Source: Actinomycetospora sp. NBRC 106375 (GTDB lineage: Bacteria; Actinomycetota; Actinomycetes; Mycobacteriales; Pseudonocardiaceae). From it: a DNA stretch of 64,000 nucleotides. Location: contig NZ_BSTS01000011.1 of assembly GCF_030269665.1 (NCBI RefSeq), forward strand, positions 224,235 to 288,234, in the 5' to 3' direction. Position numbers and translations under genes: made by a program. The notes beneath the pieces were generated by a model that made no database searches, was not told the origin of the DNA, and was given only the letters and a program-made list of their open reading frames with translations. Shown piece after piece: positions 41,356-48,597 of the stretch. Numbering within the stretch: position 1 is the stretch's first letter; every line of letters begins with the position of its first letter.

Positions 41356-42198
41356 ATGCAGCGCGACGAGCTCGCCGACTTCCTGCGCCGGCGCCGGCTG
41401 GCGATCCGCCCGGCGGAGGTCGGCCTGGTCGACGGGCCGCGGCGTCGCACCGCCGGCCTGCGCCGCGAGGAGGTCGCCCTGCTCGCCGGCATGTCGACCG
41501 ACTCCGTCGTGCGCCTCGAGCAGGGCCGCGGCAGCCGGCCCTCGACGCAGCTGCTCGCCGCGCTGGCCCGGGCGCTGCGTCTGTCGGAGGACGAGCGCGC
41601 CCACCTCTTCCACCTCGCCGGGCACCCGGCGCCCCCGGCGGACGGGACGGCGCGACTGGCGCGGGCGGGTCTCGTACGCATGATCGACCTGCTCGACACC
41701 CCGGCGATGGTGCTCTCCGACCTCGGCGAGGTCCTCGCCCAGAACCGGGCGTCGGTGCTCGTGGCGGGCGAGCACACCGGATACACCGGCGACCGGCGCC
41801 ACCTCGCGTACCGCTGGTTCACCGAGCCCGACGTGCGCGCGTCCCACGCACCGGACGAGGTCGAGCGCCACTCCCGCGAGCTGGTCGCCGACCTGCGGGC
41901 CACCGCCGGGCGGCGCTCCGACGACCCGACCGTCGGCGGCCTGGTCGAGCGCCTGCGGGCCGCGAGCGACGACTTCCGCCGACGCTGGGCGGACCACGAG
42001 GTCGCGGTGCGCCGCGCCGACCGCAAGACGCTGGTGCACCCGCGCGTCGGCGAGCTGGTGATGGACTGCGAGACGCTCGTGACCCCCGACCAGCGCCAGC
42101 AGATGGTCGTGCTCACGCCCGCCGACGCGACGACCCGCGAGCGTCTCGACCTGCTGCGCGTCCTGGGGCTCGAGGAGTTCCCGACGCTCGCCCGGTGA
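41356..42198 (+). CDS. XRE-family regulator with MmyB-like ligand domain
   Basis: 280 residues. N-terminal XRE HTH (about residues 8-80: FLRRRRLAIRPAEVGL, TAGLRREEVALLAGMSTDSV, RLEQGRGSRPSTQLLAALAR) and a C-terminal MmyB-like PAS-type domain (about 105-270) with DTPAMVLSDLGEVLAQNR and RHLAYRWFTEPDVRAS. Such proteins commonly control adjacent oxidoreductase genes and bind fatty acid-like ligands. The aldo/keto reductase gene is divergent (131 bp away), so it is a likely target. The ATG at 41356 is used. The 3' end is four bases from the convergent FMN reductase gene. Confidence 0.92.
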   Translation: MQRDELADFLRRRRLAIRPAEVGLVDGPRRRTAGLRREEVALLAGMSTDSVVRLEQGRGSRPSTQLLAALARALRLSEDERAHLFHLAGHPAPPADGTARLARAGLVRMIDLLDTPAMVLSDLGEVLAQNRASVLVAGEHTGYTGDRRHLAYRWFTEPDVRASHAPDEVERHSRELVADLRATAGRRSDDPTVGGLVERLRAASDDFRRRWADHEVAVRRADRKTLVHPRVGELVMDCETLVTPDQRQQMVVLTPADATTRERLDLLRVLGLEEFPTLAR

Positions 42199-42201
42199 CC
42201 G

Positions 42202-42795
42202 TCAGCGGGACCCGCGCAGTCCCAGCGTGCCGATCCACTCGGTGAGGCCGTCGAGGGCGGCCTTGCCGCCGGTCTCGGTCTCCGCGGCCGGGGCGAAGAC
42301 GCGCGCGTCACCCTCCCCGGAGACGTTCTTCGCCGCGAACGGGATCGGCACGGTGGCCGCGACCGGCACCATGCGCAGGCCCACGAGCACCGGCCAGAGC
42401 GCCTCGGCGGCCCGGGCGCCCGCCGCGACGCCGCCGTAGCCGATGAGGGCGACGGGCTTGCCGGCCCACTCCTGGTTGAGGTGGTCCAGGGCGTTCTTGA
42501 GGGCGGCGTTGTAGCTGTGGTTGTACTCGGGGTGCACGATCGCGAACGCGTCGGCGCGGGCGATGATCGCGCTGAACGCCTTCGTCGAGTCGAGCGTGTA
42601 GCGCCCGAAGCGCGGGTGCTCGGGCTCGGCGAACATCGGCAGGTCGACGTCGGCGAGGTCGACGATCTCGACGTCGAACGCCCCGTGCTCGCGGGCGTAC
42701 TCGGCGAACCAGCGCGCGATCGGCTCGCCCACCCGTCCGGGTCGCGTGCTCGCGACGATGATCTGCAGCAGCGGACGGCGACCGGCCTCGGTCAT
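42202..42795 (-). CDS. NADPH-dependent FMN reductase/oxidoreductase
   Basis: 197 residues, flavodoxin-like. FMN phosphate loop QIIVASTRPGRVGEPIARW (about residues 11-29), FAIVHPEYNHSYNAALKNAL (about 88-107) and VALIGYGGVAAGARAAEAL (about 115-133) match the NADPH-dependent FMN reductase family, which includes azo- and chromate reductases and quinone reductases. The ATG at 42795 is used. A perfect ATGGTTGT-CGGT-ACAACCAT dyad lies 16 bp upstream (42811-42830) and would be a regulator-binding site or promoter-overlapping operator. Confidence 0.9.
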   Translation of the reverse strand: MTEAGRRPLLQIIVASTRPGRVGEPIARWFAEYAREHGAFDVEIVDLADVDLPMFAEPEHPRFGRYTLDSTKAFSAIIARADAFAIVHPEYNHSYNAALKNALDHLNQEWAGKPVALIGYGGVAAGARAAEALWPVLVGLRMVPVAATVPIPFAAKNVSGEGDARVFAPAAETETGGKAALDGLTEWIGTLGLRGSR

Positions 42796-42810
42796 CGGAC
42801 TCCTTCGACG

Positions 42811-42830
42811 ATGGTTGTCGGTACAACCAT
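42811..42830. promoter_or_regulatory. Perfect 8-bp inverted repeat upstream of FMN reductase
   Basis: ATGGTTGT (42811-42818) and ACAACCAT (42823-42830) are separated by CGGT. The dyad sits 15 bp upstream of the FMN reductase start codon and 28 bp below the azlD stop, so it is likely the operator of a regulator for the reductase. The nearest regulators are the MmyB-type at 41356 and the Lrp-type at 43955. Confidence 0.6.
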
Positions 42831-42858
42831 CATCCTCCTCGTCGCGGCGGGACGCACC

Positions 42859-43188
42859 TCAGCCGGGGACCAGGGTGAGCGCGATCGCGTACGTGACCGT
42901 GCCCGCCGCCATGCTGAGCAGGGCCTGGCGGCGCCACAGGTGCACGGCGACGGTGACGGCGACCGGGACGAGCTCGCGGGCGACGAGCAGCGGGCGGTCG
43001 ACGGGCAGGTCGCGCAGCAGGTAGACGACGAGGATCAGCATCACCCCGGCGGGCAGGTGGCGGCCCAGGTGGGCCACGAGCCGCGAGGAGCGCAGGCGGC
43101 CGAGCACCGCGAACGGGGCCGCGCGCAGGGCGAGGGTGATCGTGGCGGCGACCGCGACGACCGCGACCAGGTAGCCGGTGCTAGGCAC
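42859..43188 (-). CDS. azlD: AzlD-family branched-chain amino acid transport subunit
   Basis: 109 residues with three to four hydrophobic helices; the AzlD signature is seen in TLALRAAPFAVLGRLRSSRLVAHLGRHLPAGVMLILV (quoted core TLALRAAPFAVL and LPAGVMLILVVYLL). AzlD works with AzlC to export branched-chain amino acids or analogues across the plasma membrane. The GTG at 43188 overlaps the azlC stop by eight bases. Confidence 0.9.
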   Translation of the reverse strand: MPSTGYLVAVVAVAATITLALRAAPFAVLGRLRSSRLVAHLGRHLPAGVMLILVVYLLRDLPVDRPLLVARELVPVAVTVAVHLWRRQALLSMAAGTVTYAIALTLVPG

Positions 43189-43873
43189 GGCGCACCTCGG
43201 TCGCCCGGTAGCGCACCAGCAGCACCGCGACGAACAGCGCCATCGCCACGAGCAGCATCTCGCCGGGGGCGACGAGCCGGGCGACCAGCGCGCAGGCGAC
43301 GGCGAGCAGCGGGCCCGCGGCCTCGCGCCCGGCCACGGTGGCCTCGGTGGCCAGGACGACGAAGAGCGCGGTGAACAGGAACGCGAGCGCGGGCACGTGC
43401 AGCGAGAAGCGCTCCCCGGCCAGCGCGCCGACGAGCCCGCCGCTCACCCAGGACACCTGCAGCAGGGCCTGCGACCACAGGATCCGCCCGCTCGAGAACG
43501 CCTCGGCGGGCCGGGCGGTGGTCAGCGCGTAGGCCTCGTCGATGAGCGCGAACACCGCGTACGCGCGGCCGAGCCGGCCCCGGACGCGGTGCAGGGGGAA
43601 CGACAGGCCGTAGAACACGTGCCGCCCGTTGACCAGCAGGGTCGTGAGGGCGACGGCGGCCAGCGGCGTCCCCGCGACGGCGAGCGTGACCAGCAGGAAC
43701 TCCAGGGACCCGGCGTAGACGACGGCGCTGAAGACCGGCGCCCACCACCAGGCCAGCCCGGAGCCGACCACCACCAGCCCGAAGCTCGTGCCGAGCAGGA
43801 ACATGCCCGCCCCCACCCCGGCGACGTCGCCGGCGGCGGCGCGGAGGTCGGAGCGGTGTCCTGGGGCGAGCAC
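43181..43873 (-). CDS. azlC: AzlC-family branched-chain amino acid exporter
   Basis: 230 residues, LIV-E/AzlC family with about six to seven helices. Seen: GTSFGLVVVGSGLAWWWAP (about residues 28-46), VYAGSLEFLLVTLAVAG and LVNGRHVFYGLSF (about 85-97) with EAYALTT, all typical. With azlD it would export branched-chain amino acids. The GTG at 43873 is chosen; the start is not certain since no strong ribosome site is visible. The divergent Lrp gene (43955) repeats the layout of azlB-azlCD of Bacillus subtilis, where the Lrp-type AzlB regulates the operon. Confidence 0.88.
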   Translation of the reverse strand: MLAPGHRSDLRAAAGDVAGVGAGMFLLGTSFGLVVVGSGLAWWWAPVFSAVVYAGSLEFLLVTLAVAGTPLAAVALTTLLVNGRHVFYGLSFPLHRVRGRLGRAYAVFALIDEAYALTTARPAEAFSSGRILWSQALLQVSWVSGGLVGALAGERFSLHVPALAFLFTALFVVLATEATVAGREAAGPLLAVACALVARLVAPGEMLLVAMALFVAVLLVRYRATEVRRA

Positions 43874-43954
43874 GCCGGCAATGCTAGGCCGGTCGCGGCG
43901 CCACGCGATGGCGAATCCGGGTGGCTCCATCGCTGGCTGTGGCACGATCCGTGC

Positions 43955-44386
43955 GTGGACACGATCGACCGCGCAATCATCGCCGCCCTGCGGGTGGACG
44001 CGCGCCAGTCGAACGTCGACCTCGCCGAACGGGTCGGGCTCACCCCGGCGCCGTGCCTGCGGCGGGTCCGGCGGCTCGAGGACGAGGGGGTGATCACCGG
44101 GTACCGCGCCATGATCGACCCCGCGCTCGACGGCCGGGGCTTCGAGGTCCTGGTCAACGTCGACCTGGTGGCCAAGGACCGCGACGCCTTCCTCGCGTTC
44201 GAGGAGCAGGTGTCGGCGTTCGAGGAGGTCGTCGAGCTCTGGCGCATGTTCGGCCTGCCCGACTACGTCATGCGCGTCGCGACGCGGGACCTCGAGGCCT
44301 ACGAGTCCTTCGTCGTCGACCGGCTCAGCCGCGCGACAGGCCTGGCGAAGATCGATTCCCACCTCCCGATGCGGAAGATCAAGTGA
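43955..44386 (+). CDS. Lrp/AsnC-family regulator
   Basis: 143 residues: HTH IIAALRVDARQSNVDLAERVG, then LTPAPCLRRVRRLEDEGVITGYRA (quoted in two parts; residues about 8-55), and a RAM-type ligand domain (about 65-143) with ELWRMFGLPDYVMRVATRDLEAYESF. Lrp proteins sense amino acids as octamers. It diverges from azlC with 81 bp between, so it probably regulates the amino-acid exporter. The GTG at 43955 is used. Its stop overlaps the following channel gene by four bases (GTGA). Confidence 0.92.
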   Translation: MDTIDRAIIAALRVDARQSNVDLAERVGLTPAPCLRRVRRLEDEGVITGYRAMIDPALDGRGFEVLVNVDLVAKDRDAFLAFEEQVSAFEEVVELWRMFGLPDYVMRVATRDLEAYESFVVDRLSRATGLAKIDSHLPMRKIK

Positions 44387-45015
44387 CGGCCCTCGTCCTC
44401 GACCTCGCGGGCACGGTCGCCTTCGCGCTCAACGGCGCGATGACCGCGGTGCGGGCGGCGCGCCTGGACATCGTCGGCGTCGTGACCCTCGCGATGATCA
44501 CCGCGCTGGGCGGCGGCATCCTGCGCGACGTCCTGCTCGGGGCGCTGCCGCCGGCGACCTTCAGCGACTGGCGCTACCTCGTCGTCGCCGCGGTCGGCGG
44601 GCTGGTGGCCTTCGCGCTGAGCCGCCAGCTCGAGCGTGTCGCCCTCGCGGTCACCGTCTTCGACGCTCTCGGGCTGAGCCTCTTCGCCGTCACCGGGACC
44701 ACCCGCGCGCTCGACCTCGGCGCCGGGCTCGGGCAGGCGGTCCTGCTGGGTGCGATCACGGCGGTCGGCGGCGGGACGCTCCGGGACGTGCTCGTCCGCC
44801 GGGTGCCGACCGTGCTCTCGAGCGAGCTGTACGCGATCCCCGCGCTGGTGGGCGCGGGGATCGTGGCGGTCGCCGCCCGGCTGGGGCTCACCGGCCTGCT
44901 CGTGGCCCTGCTCGCCGCGGGCGCGTGCTTCGGCCTGCGCATGCTCGGCGTCGGGCTGCACCTCAACGCGCCGCGGCCGCCGGGTGGGACGGCGGGGTCG
45001 GCGAGACCGGCGTGA
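44383..45015 (+). CDS. TRIC-type (UPF0126) membrane protein
   Basis: 210 residues with seven hydrophobic helices in two repeats. Each repeat contains the UPF0126 signature GGG-x-LRD: GGGILRDVLLG (near residue 43) and GGGTLRDVLVRRVP (near residue 128). Bacterial homologues of trimeric intracellular cation channels carry these motifs and may pass K+ or small amino acids such as glycine. The start overlaps the Lrp gene stop, so it is coupled to the amino-acid regulator. Its 3' end overlaps the convergent quiC gene by 53 bp. Confidence 0.9.
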   Translation: MTALVLDLAGTVAFALNGAMTAVRAARLDIVGVVTLAMITALGGGILRDVLLGALPPATFSDWRYLVVAAVGGLVAFALSRQLERVALAVTVFDALGLSLFAVTGTTRALDLGAGLGQAVLLGAITAVGGGTLRDVLVRRVPTVLSSELYAIPALVGAGIVAVAARLGLTGLLVALLAAGACFGLRMLGVGLHLNAPRPPGGTAGSARPA

Positions 45016-46852
45016 CCGCGCGGCGGGCCAGGCGCCGCCGGCGGTGGGCGCTCATGCGCACCGGGGCGTCGGCCCAGCCGTACCCGTCGTCGTCGCCGAG
45101 GCGCTGGACGAGGGCGACGAAGATGCGCCCGGCGAGGACCTCGGTGCAGACCTGCAGGTAGGCGCCGTCGGGGCCCTGGTCGTGCAGGACGCCGAGCTCC
45201 CGGTACGCCGCGAGCCGGTCGGCCGGGAGGTCGACGCGGGCGGCGAGGTCGTCGTAGTAGTTGTCGGGCATCGCGAGCAGGGGCGCCCCGGCCTCGCGCG
45301 CGGCGCGGGCCGCGGCGAGCACGTCGTCGACCGCGAGCGCCACGTACTGCGGTTCGGGGACGCCGGGCGCCCACTCGCCGCGACGCAGCAGCGAGACCGT
45401 CAGGGCCAGCCGGACGCGACGGGCCGGGTCGGCGAGAGCGCGGCTGCGGACGAGGCCGAAGGGGGCCGCGAACTCGCCCGCGCTCCCGGGCGTCAGCCCG
45501 AGGACCGCGCGGTAGAACAGCGTCGCCTCGTCGAAGTGGTCGAAGGGCTGGGCGAGCCCGACGTGGTCGATCGCGCGGACGCCGATGCCCGCCCCGACCT
45601 CGTCGGTCTCCCCGGTCGCGCGGAAGTCGCCCGCCCAGTCGGCGTCGACCCCCGGCCGGCAGAAGAACAGCGCCGTGCCGTCCGGTGCGGTGACGGCGGG
45701 GAGGTCGGCCTCGGCGGGCCCGCGCGAGCGGGGCAGCGGCGGCGCCCCGAGACGGGCCGCGCGGCGGGCGGCCGCGGACGGGTCGGCGGACTCGACGGCG
45801 AGCGCGCCGACGGCCGTCGACCGTTCCCCGGAGCGGTTGACGAGGATGCGGGCGCTGCCCTGCTCCCACCGGTCGACGGGCTTGGTGCGGTGGTGCCCGG
45901 TGCGGGCGAAGCCGAGGGCGGCGAGGGTGTCGTCGAGGGCGGGCTCGGCGCCGCCGGTCGCGATCTCGACGAACGCCGTGCCCTCGACCGCGGGCGCCGG
46001 CCCGCCGACCGGGTCGGTGCCCGCGCCCCGGGCGGCCGTGGCCTCGGCGAGGGCGAGCAGTGACCGGTGCGCGTCGGCGGCAGTGCGCACGGGGTCGGCC
46101 TGGCGGAAGACGTCGTTGAACACCTCGAGCGAGAGCGGGCCGCGGTAGCCCGCGCCCAGCACGGCGGCGAGGAAGCGCGACAGGTCGAAGCCGCCCTGGC
46201 CGGGGAAGAGCCGGTGGTGGCGGCTCCACTGCAGGACGTCCATCGCGAGCACGGGCGCGTCGGCGAGCTGCAGGAAGAAGATCTTCTCGCCGGGGACGTC
46301 CGCAATCCCGTCGATTTCGCTCGTGCGGGAGAGCACGTGGAAGCTGTCGAGGCAGAGCCCGAGCGCCGGGTGGTCGGCGCGGCGGACCACGTCCCACGAC
46401 GCGTCCCAGGTGTTGACGTGCCGGCCCCAGGCGAGGGCCTCGTAGGCCAACCGGAGCCCCCGCTCGGCCGCCCGGTCGGCCAGCCCGTGGAGCTGGGCGG
46501 CCAGCCGATCGGGGTCGGCGACGGCGTCCGCGCCGACCGAGGAGCACACCAGCACCGTGTCGGTGCCGAGGGCGCGCATGACCTCGAACTTGTGCTCGGC
46601 GCGGCGGTGGTTCGCGGCGAGCCGGGCCTCGTCGGTCGAGTCGAGGTCGCGGAAGGGCTGGTAGAGGTCGATCGACAGGCCGAGGTCGGCGCAGCGCAGC
46701 CGCACCTCGCCGGGCGACATCGGCGAGGCCACGAGGTCGGGCTCGAAGATCTCGACCCCGTCGAAGCCCGCGGTCGCGGCGGCGGCCAGCTTGTCGTCGA
46801 GGGCGCCCGAGAGGCAGACGGTCGCGACGGCGGTGCGGGGGTCAGCCGGCAC
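44963..46852 (-). CDS. quiC: QuiC-type 3-dehydroshikimate dehydratase (TIM barrel plus HPPD-like domain)
   Basis: 629 residues. The N-terminal xylose-isomerase-type TIM barrel (about 5-285) has the divalent-metal set Glu138 (LAYEALAWG), Asp169 (LCLDSFH), Gln195 (FFLQLAD) and Glu243 (SLEVFN), the Glu-Asp-Gln-Glu pattern of QuiC dehydratases that make protocatechuate from 3-dehydroshikimate. The C-terminal VOC/HPPD-like domain (about 425-600) has lost two of the three iron ligands: only the first His (IDHVGL) remains, the second reads QYVALA and the third reads RIFVALVQR where HPPD has Glu. The GTG at 46852 overlaps the shikimate dehydrogenase stop by 11 bp. The 3' end overlaps a convergent gene by 53 bp. 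Confidence 0.92.
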   Translation of the reverse strand: MPADPRTAVATVCLSGALDDKLAAAATAGFDGVEIFEPDLVASPMSPGEVRLRCADLGLSIDLYQPFRDLDSTDEARLAANHRRAEHKFEVMRALGTDTVLVCSSVGADAVADPDRLAAQLHGLADRAAERGLRLAYEALAWGRHVNTWDASWDVVRRADHPALGLCLDSFHVLSRTSEIDGIADVPGEKIFFLQLADAPVLAMDVLQWSRHHRLFPGQGGFDLSRFLAAVLGAGYRGPLSLEVFNDVFRQADPVRTAADAHRSLLALAEATAARGAGTDPVGGPAPAVEGTAFVEIATGGAEPALDDTLAALGFARTGHHRTKPVDRWEQGSARILVNRSGERSTAVGALAVESADPSAAARRAARLGAPPLPRSRGPAEADLPAVTAPDGTALFFCRPGVDADWAGDFRATGETDEVGAGIGVRAIDHVGLAQPFDHFDEATLFYRAVLGLTPGSAGEFAAPFGLVRSRALADPARRVRLALTVSLLRRGEWAPGVPEPQYVALAVDDVLAAARAAREAGAPLLAMPDNYYDDLAARVDLPADRLAAYRELGVLHDQGPDGAYLQVCTEVLAGRIFVALVQRLGDDDGYGWADAPVRMSAHRRRRLARRAVTPVSPTPPSHPAAAAR

Positions 46853-47768
46853 GGGGGTCCTCCCGGGGCTCGGTGGTGGGCTCGGTGGTGGGCGCCGTGT
46901 CAGCGACCAGCTCGGCCAGGTGACGCCGCATCCGGGCGGTGTCCGGGTGCCGCCCGGTGAACAGGTGCAGGGCGTCGGCGGCCTGGTGGACGGCCATGAG
47001 GCCGCCGTCGAGGGTCCGGGCGCCGACCCCGGATGCCACCCGGAGCAGCTCGGTGTGCAGCGGCCGGTAGACGATCTCGGCGACCCAGAGCCGGGGGTGC
47101 AGCACCGCCGGGGGGACGGGCAGGCCGGGGTGCTCGGCCATCCCGGTCGGGGTGGCGTGCACCAGCCCGTCGGCGCGGGTCAGCACGTCGCCGACCGCGT
47201 CGATCGCGACGGCGGTGGCGCGTCCGGCGCCGAAGGTCGCGGCGAGGCGGGCGGCCAGGGTGTGGGCGCGGTCGTGGTCGACGTCGAGGACGTGGACGAC
47301 GCGGGCGCCGCCGGTCAGGAGGGCGTGCGCCGCGGCCGCGCCCGCCCCGCCGGCGCCGAGCAGCGCGACGTCGCCGTGGGCGGCGCCGGGAAGCCCCGCC
47401 TCGAGCGCCGCGGCGAACCCCGACCAGTCCGTGTTGTGCCCGACCGCGCGCCCGCCGTCGAACACCACGGTGTTCACCGCGCCGATCGCCGCGGCGTCCG
47501 TGGAGAGCGCGTCGAGGTGGGGCAGGACGTGCTGCTTGACCGGGTGGGTGACGTTGACCCCGCGCAGGCCGTCCGCGCGGGCCCGGGCGAGCACGGCGCC
47601 GACGTCGGCGGGCGCGGCGCCCAGCTCGTCGAGGTCGAAGCGGGTGTAGCGGTACGACAGCCCGAGGGCGCGGGCCTCGCGCTCGTGCAGCGCCGGGGAC
47701 AGCGACGGTCCGATGCCGGCGCCGATCAGCCCGGTGCGGACGAGGCGTGCGTCGACGACAGGTGCCAC
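46842..47768 (-). CDS. Quinate/shikimate dehydrogenase
   Basis: 308 residues, AroE/QuiB/YdiB fold. Substrate-site SLSPALHE (near residue 20), catalytic Lys in VNVTHPVKQHVLPH (about 67-80), Asp in HNTDWSGF (about 106-113), NADP/NAD site VALLGAGGAGAAAAHALL (about 127-144). It would oxidise quinate or shikimate to 3-dehydro forms; clustering with quiC makes a catabolic rather than biosynthetic role likely. The GTG at 47768 is chosen because an upstream ATG (47803) would place the operator 47779-47800 inside the gene; ribosome-site support is weak. The operon runs aroE-like gene, quiC. Confidence 0.9.
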   Translation of the reverse strand: MAPVVDARLVRTGLIGAGIGPSLSPALHEREARALGLSYRYTRFDLDELGAAPADVGAVLARARADGLRGVNVTHPVKQHVLPHLDALSTDAAAIGAVNTVVFDGGRAVGHNTDWSGFAAALEAGLPGAAHGDVALLGAGGAGAAAAHALLTGGARVVHVLDVDHDRAHTLAARLAATFGAGRATAVAIDAVGDVLTRADGLVHATPTGMAEHPGLPVPPAVLHPRLWVAEIVYRPLHTELLRVASGVGARTLDGGLMAVHQAADALHLFTGRHPDTARMRRHLAELVADTAPTTEPTTEPREDPRAG

Positions 47769-47778
47769 GGCTCGCAGC

Positions 47779-47800
47779 GTACGTACTAGTTGGTTCATAA
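47779..47800. promoter_or_regulatory. Operator copy A of the quinate cluster
   Basis: GTACGTA-CTAGTTGGTTCAT, in the gap between the divergent shikimate dehydrogenase (47768) and TetR (47868) genes. The same sequence, with one extra A and two changes, occurs before the MFS gene (48555-48578). The shared CTAGTTGGT core around an ACTAGT palindrome marks it as the probable site of the cluster's TetR regulator. Confidence 0.65.
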
Positions 47801-47867
47801 TCCATGGGTGCGATCCGCCGTCCCGAAGCCGCCTAGGGTCGGTGTGGTGACCGGAGAGGACCGCGCG

Positions 47868-48512
47868 GTGGACACGGCCGAGCGCCGGCGCGACGCCGCG
47901 CGCACCCGCGCCGACCTGCTCGCGGTCGCCACCACGGAGTTCGCCGACCACGGGTTCTCCGGGGCCCGCGTCGACGAGATCGCCGACCGCACCCGCACCA
48001 CCAAGCGGATGATCTACTACTACTTCGGCAGCAAGCGCGGGCTCTACCTGGCGGTGCTCGAGCACGCCTACGCCGGTATCCGGGCGCTCGAGTCCGAGCT
48101 GGCGGTCGACCATCTCGACCCGGCCCGGGCCCTGCGGGCGCTGGCCGAGCTGACCTTCGACCACCACGAGTCGCACCCCGACTTCGTGCGGCTCGTGGCC
48201 ATCGAGAACATCCACCGCGCCGAGCACCTACGACAGTCCGAGGCGCTGGCCGGCCTGGCGGCCCCGGCCGTGGACGTGCTGGGCGGGATCCTCGAGCGGG
48301 GGCGGGTCTCGGGGCTGTTCCGCGCCGACGTCGACGCCCTCGACGTGCACATGGTGATCAGCGCGTTCTGCATCTTCCGTCTCGCCAACCGCCACACGTT
48401 CTCCGCCGTCTTCGATCGCGACCTGCTCGACCCGGCCCGGCGGGAGCACTACCGGCGCATGGTCGGCGACCTCGTCGTGGAGTACCTGACGGCGCACGTC
48501 GGCCGCACCTGA
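47868..48512 (+). CDS. TetR-family regulator of the quinate/shikimate cluster
   Basis: 214 residues. HTH: RADLLAVATTEFADHGFSGA, then RVDEIADRTRTTKRMIYYYFG (quoted as VDEIADRTRTTKRMIYYYF) and SKRGLYLAVLE (about residues 12-60). The C-terminal domain (VRLVAIENIHRAEHLRQS) resembles TetR_C of regulators that respond to aromatic acids. The GTG at 47868 has GGAGAGGA 8 bases upstream and is preferred over the earlier GTG at 47844/47847. The operator occurs on both sides of this gene, so it probably represses both flanking transcripts and senses shikimate, quinate or a downstream metabolite. Confidence 0.9.
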   Translation: MDTAERRRDAARTRADLLAVATTEFADHGFSGARVDEIADRTRTTKRMIYYYFGSKRGLYLAVLEHAYAGIRALESELAVDHLDPARALRALAELTFDHHESHPDFVRLVAIENIHRAEHLRQSEALAGLAAPAVDVLGGILERGRVSGLFRADVDALDVHMVISAFCIFRLANRHTFSAVFDRDLLDPARREHYRRMVGDLVVEYLTAHVGRT

Positions 48513-48554
48513 CCGGGGTCGCTTGACACGGCGGTGCGCGCCAACTCACCATCC

Positions 48555-48578
48555 GGTACGTAACTAGTTGGTACATAG
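48555..48578. promoter_or_regulatory. Operator copy B of the quinate cluster
   Basis: GGTACGTAACTAGTTGGTAC (first 20 of 24 bases from 48555) with the palindrome AACTAGTT in its centre. It lies 20-43 bp upstream of the MFS start (48598) and repeats copy A. A GTAC on each side (GTAC...GTAC) adds outer symmetry. Confidence 0.65.
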
Positions 48579-48597
48579 ACGTGCCGAGGGAGTGCCC

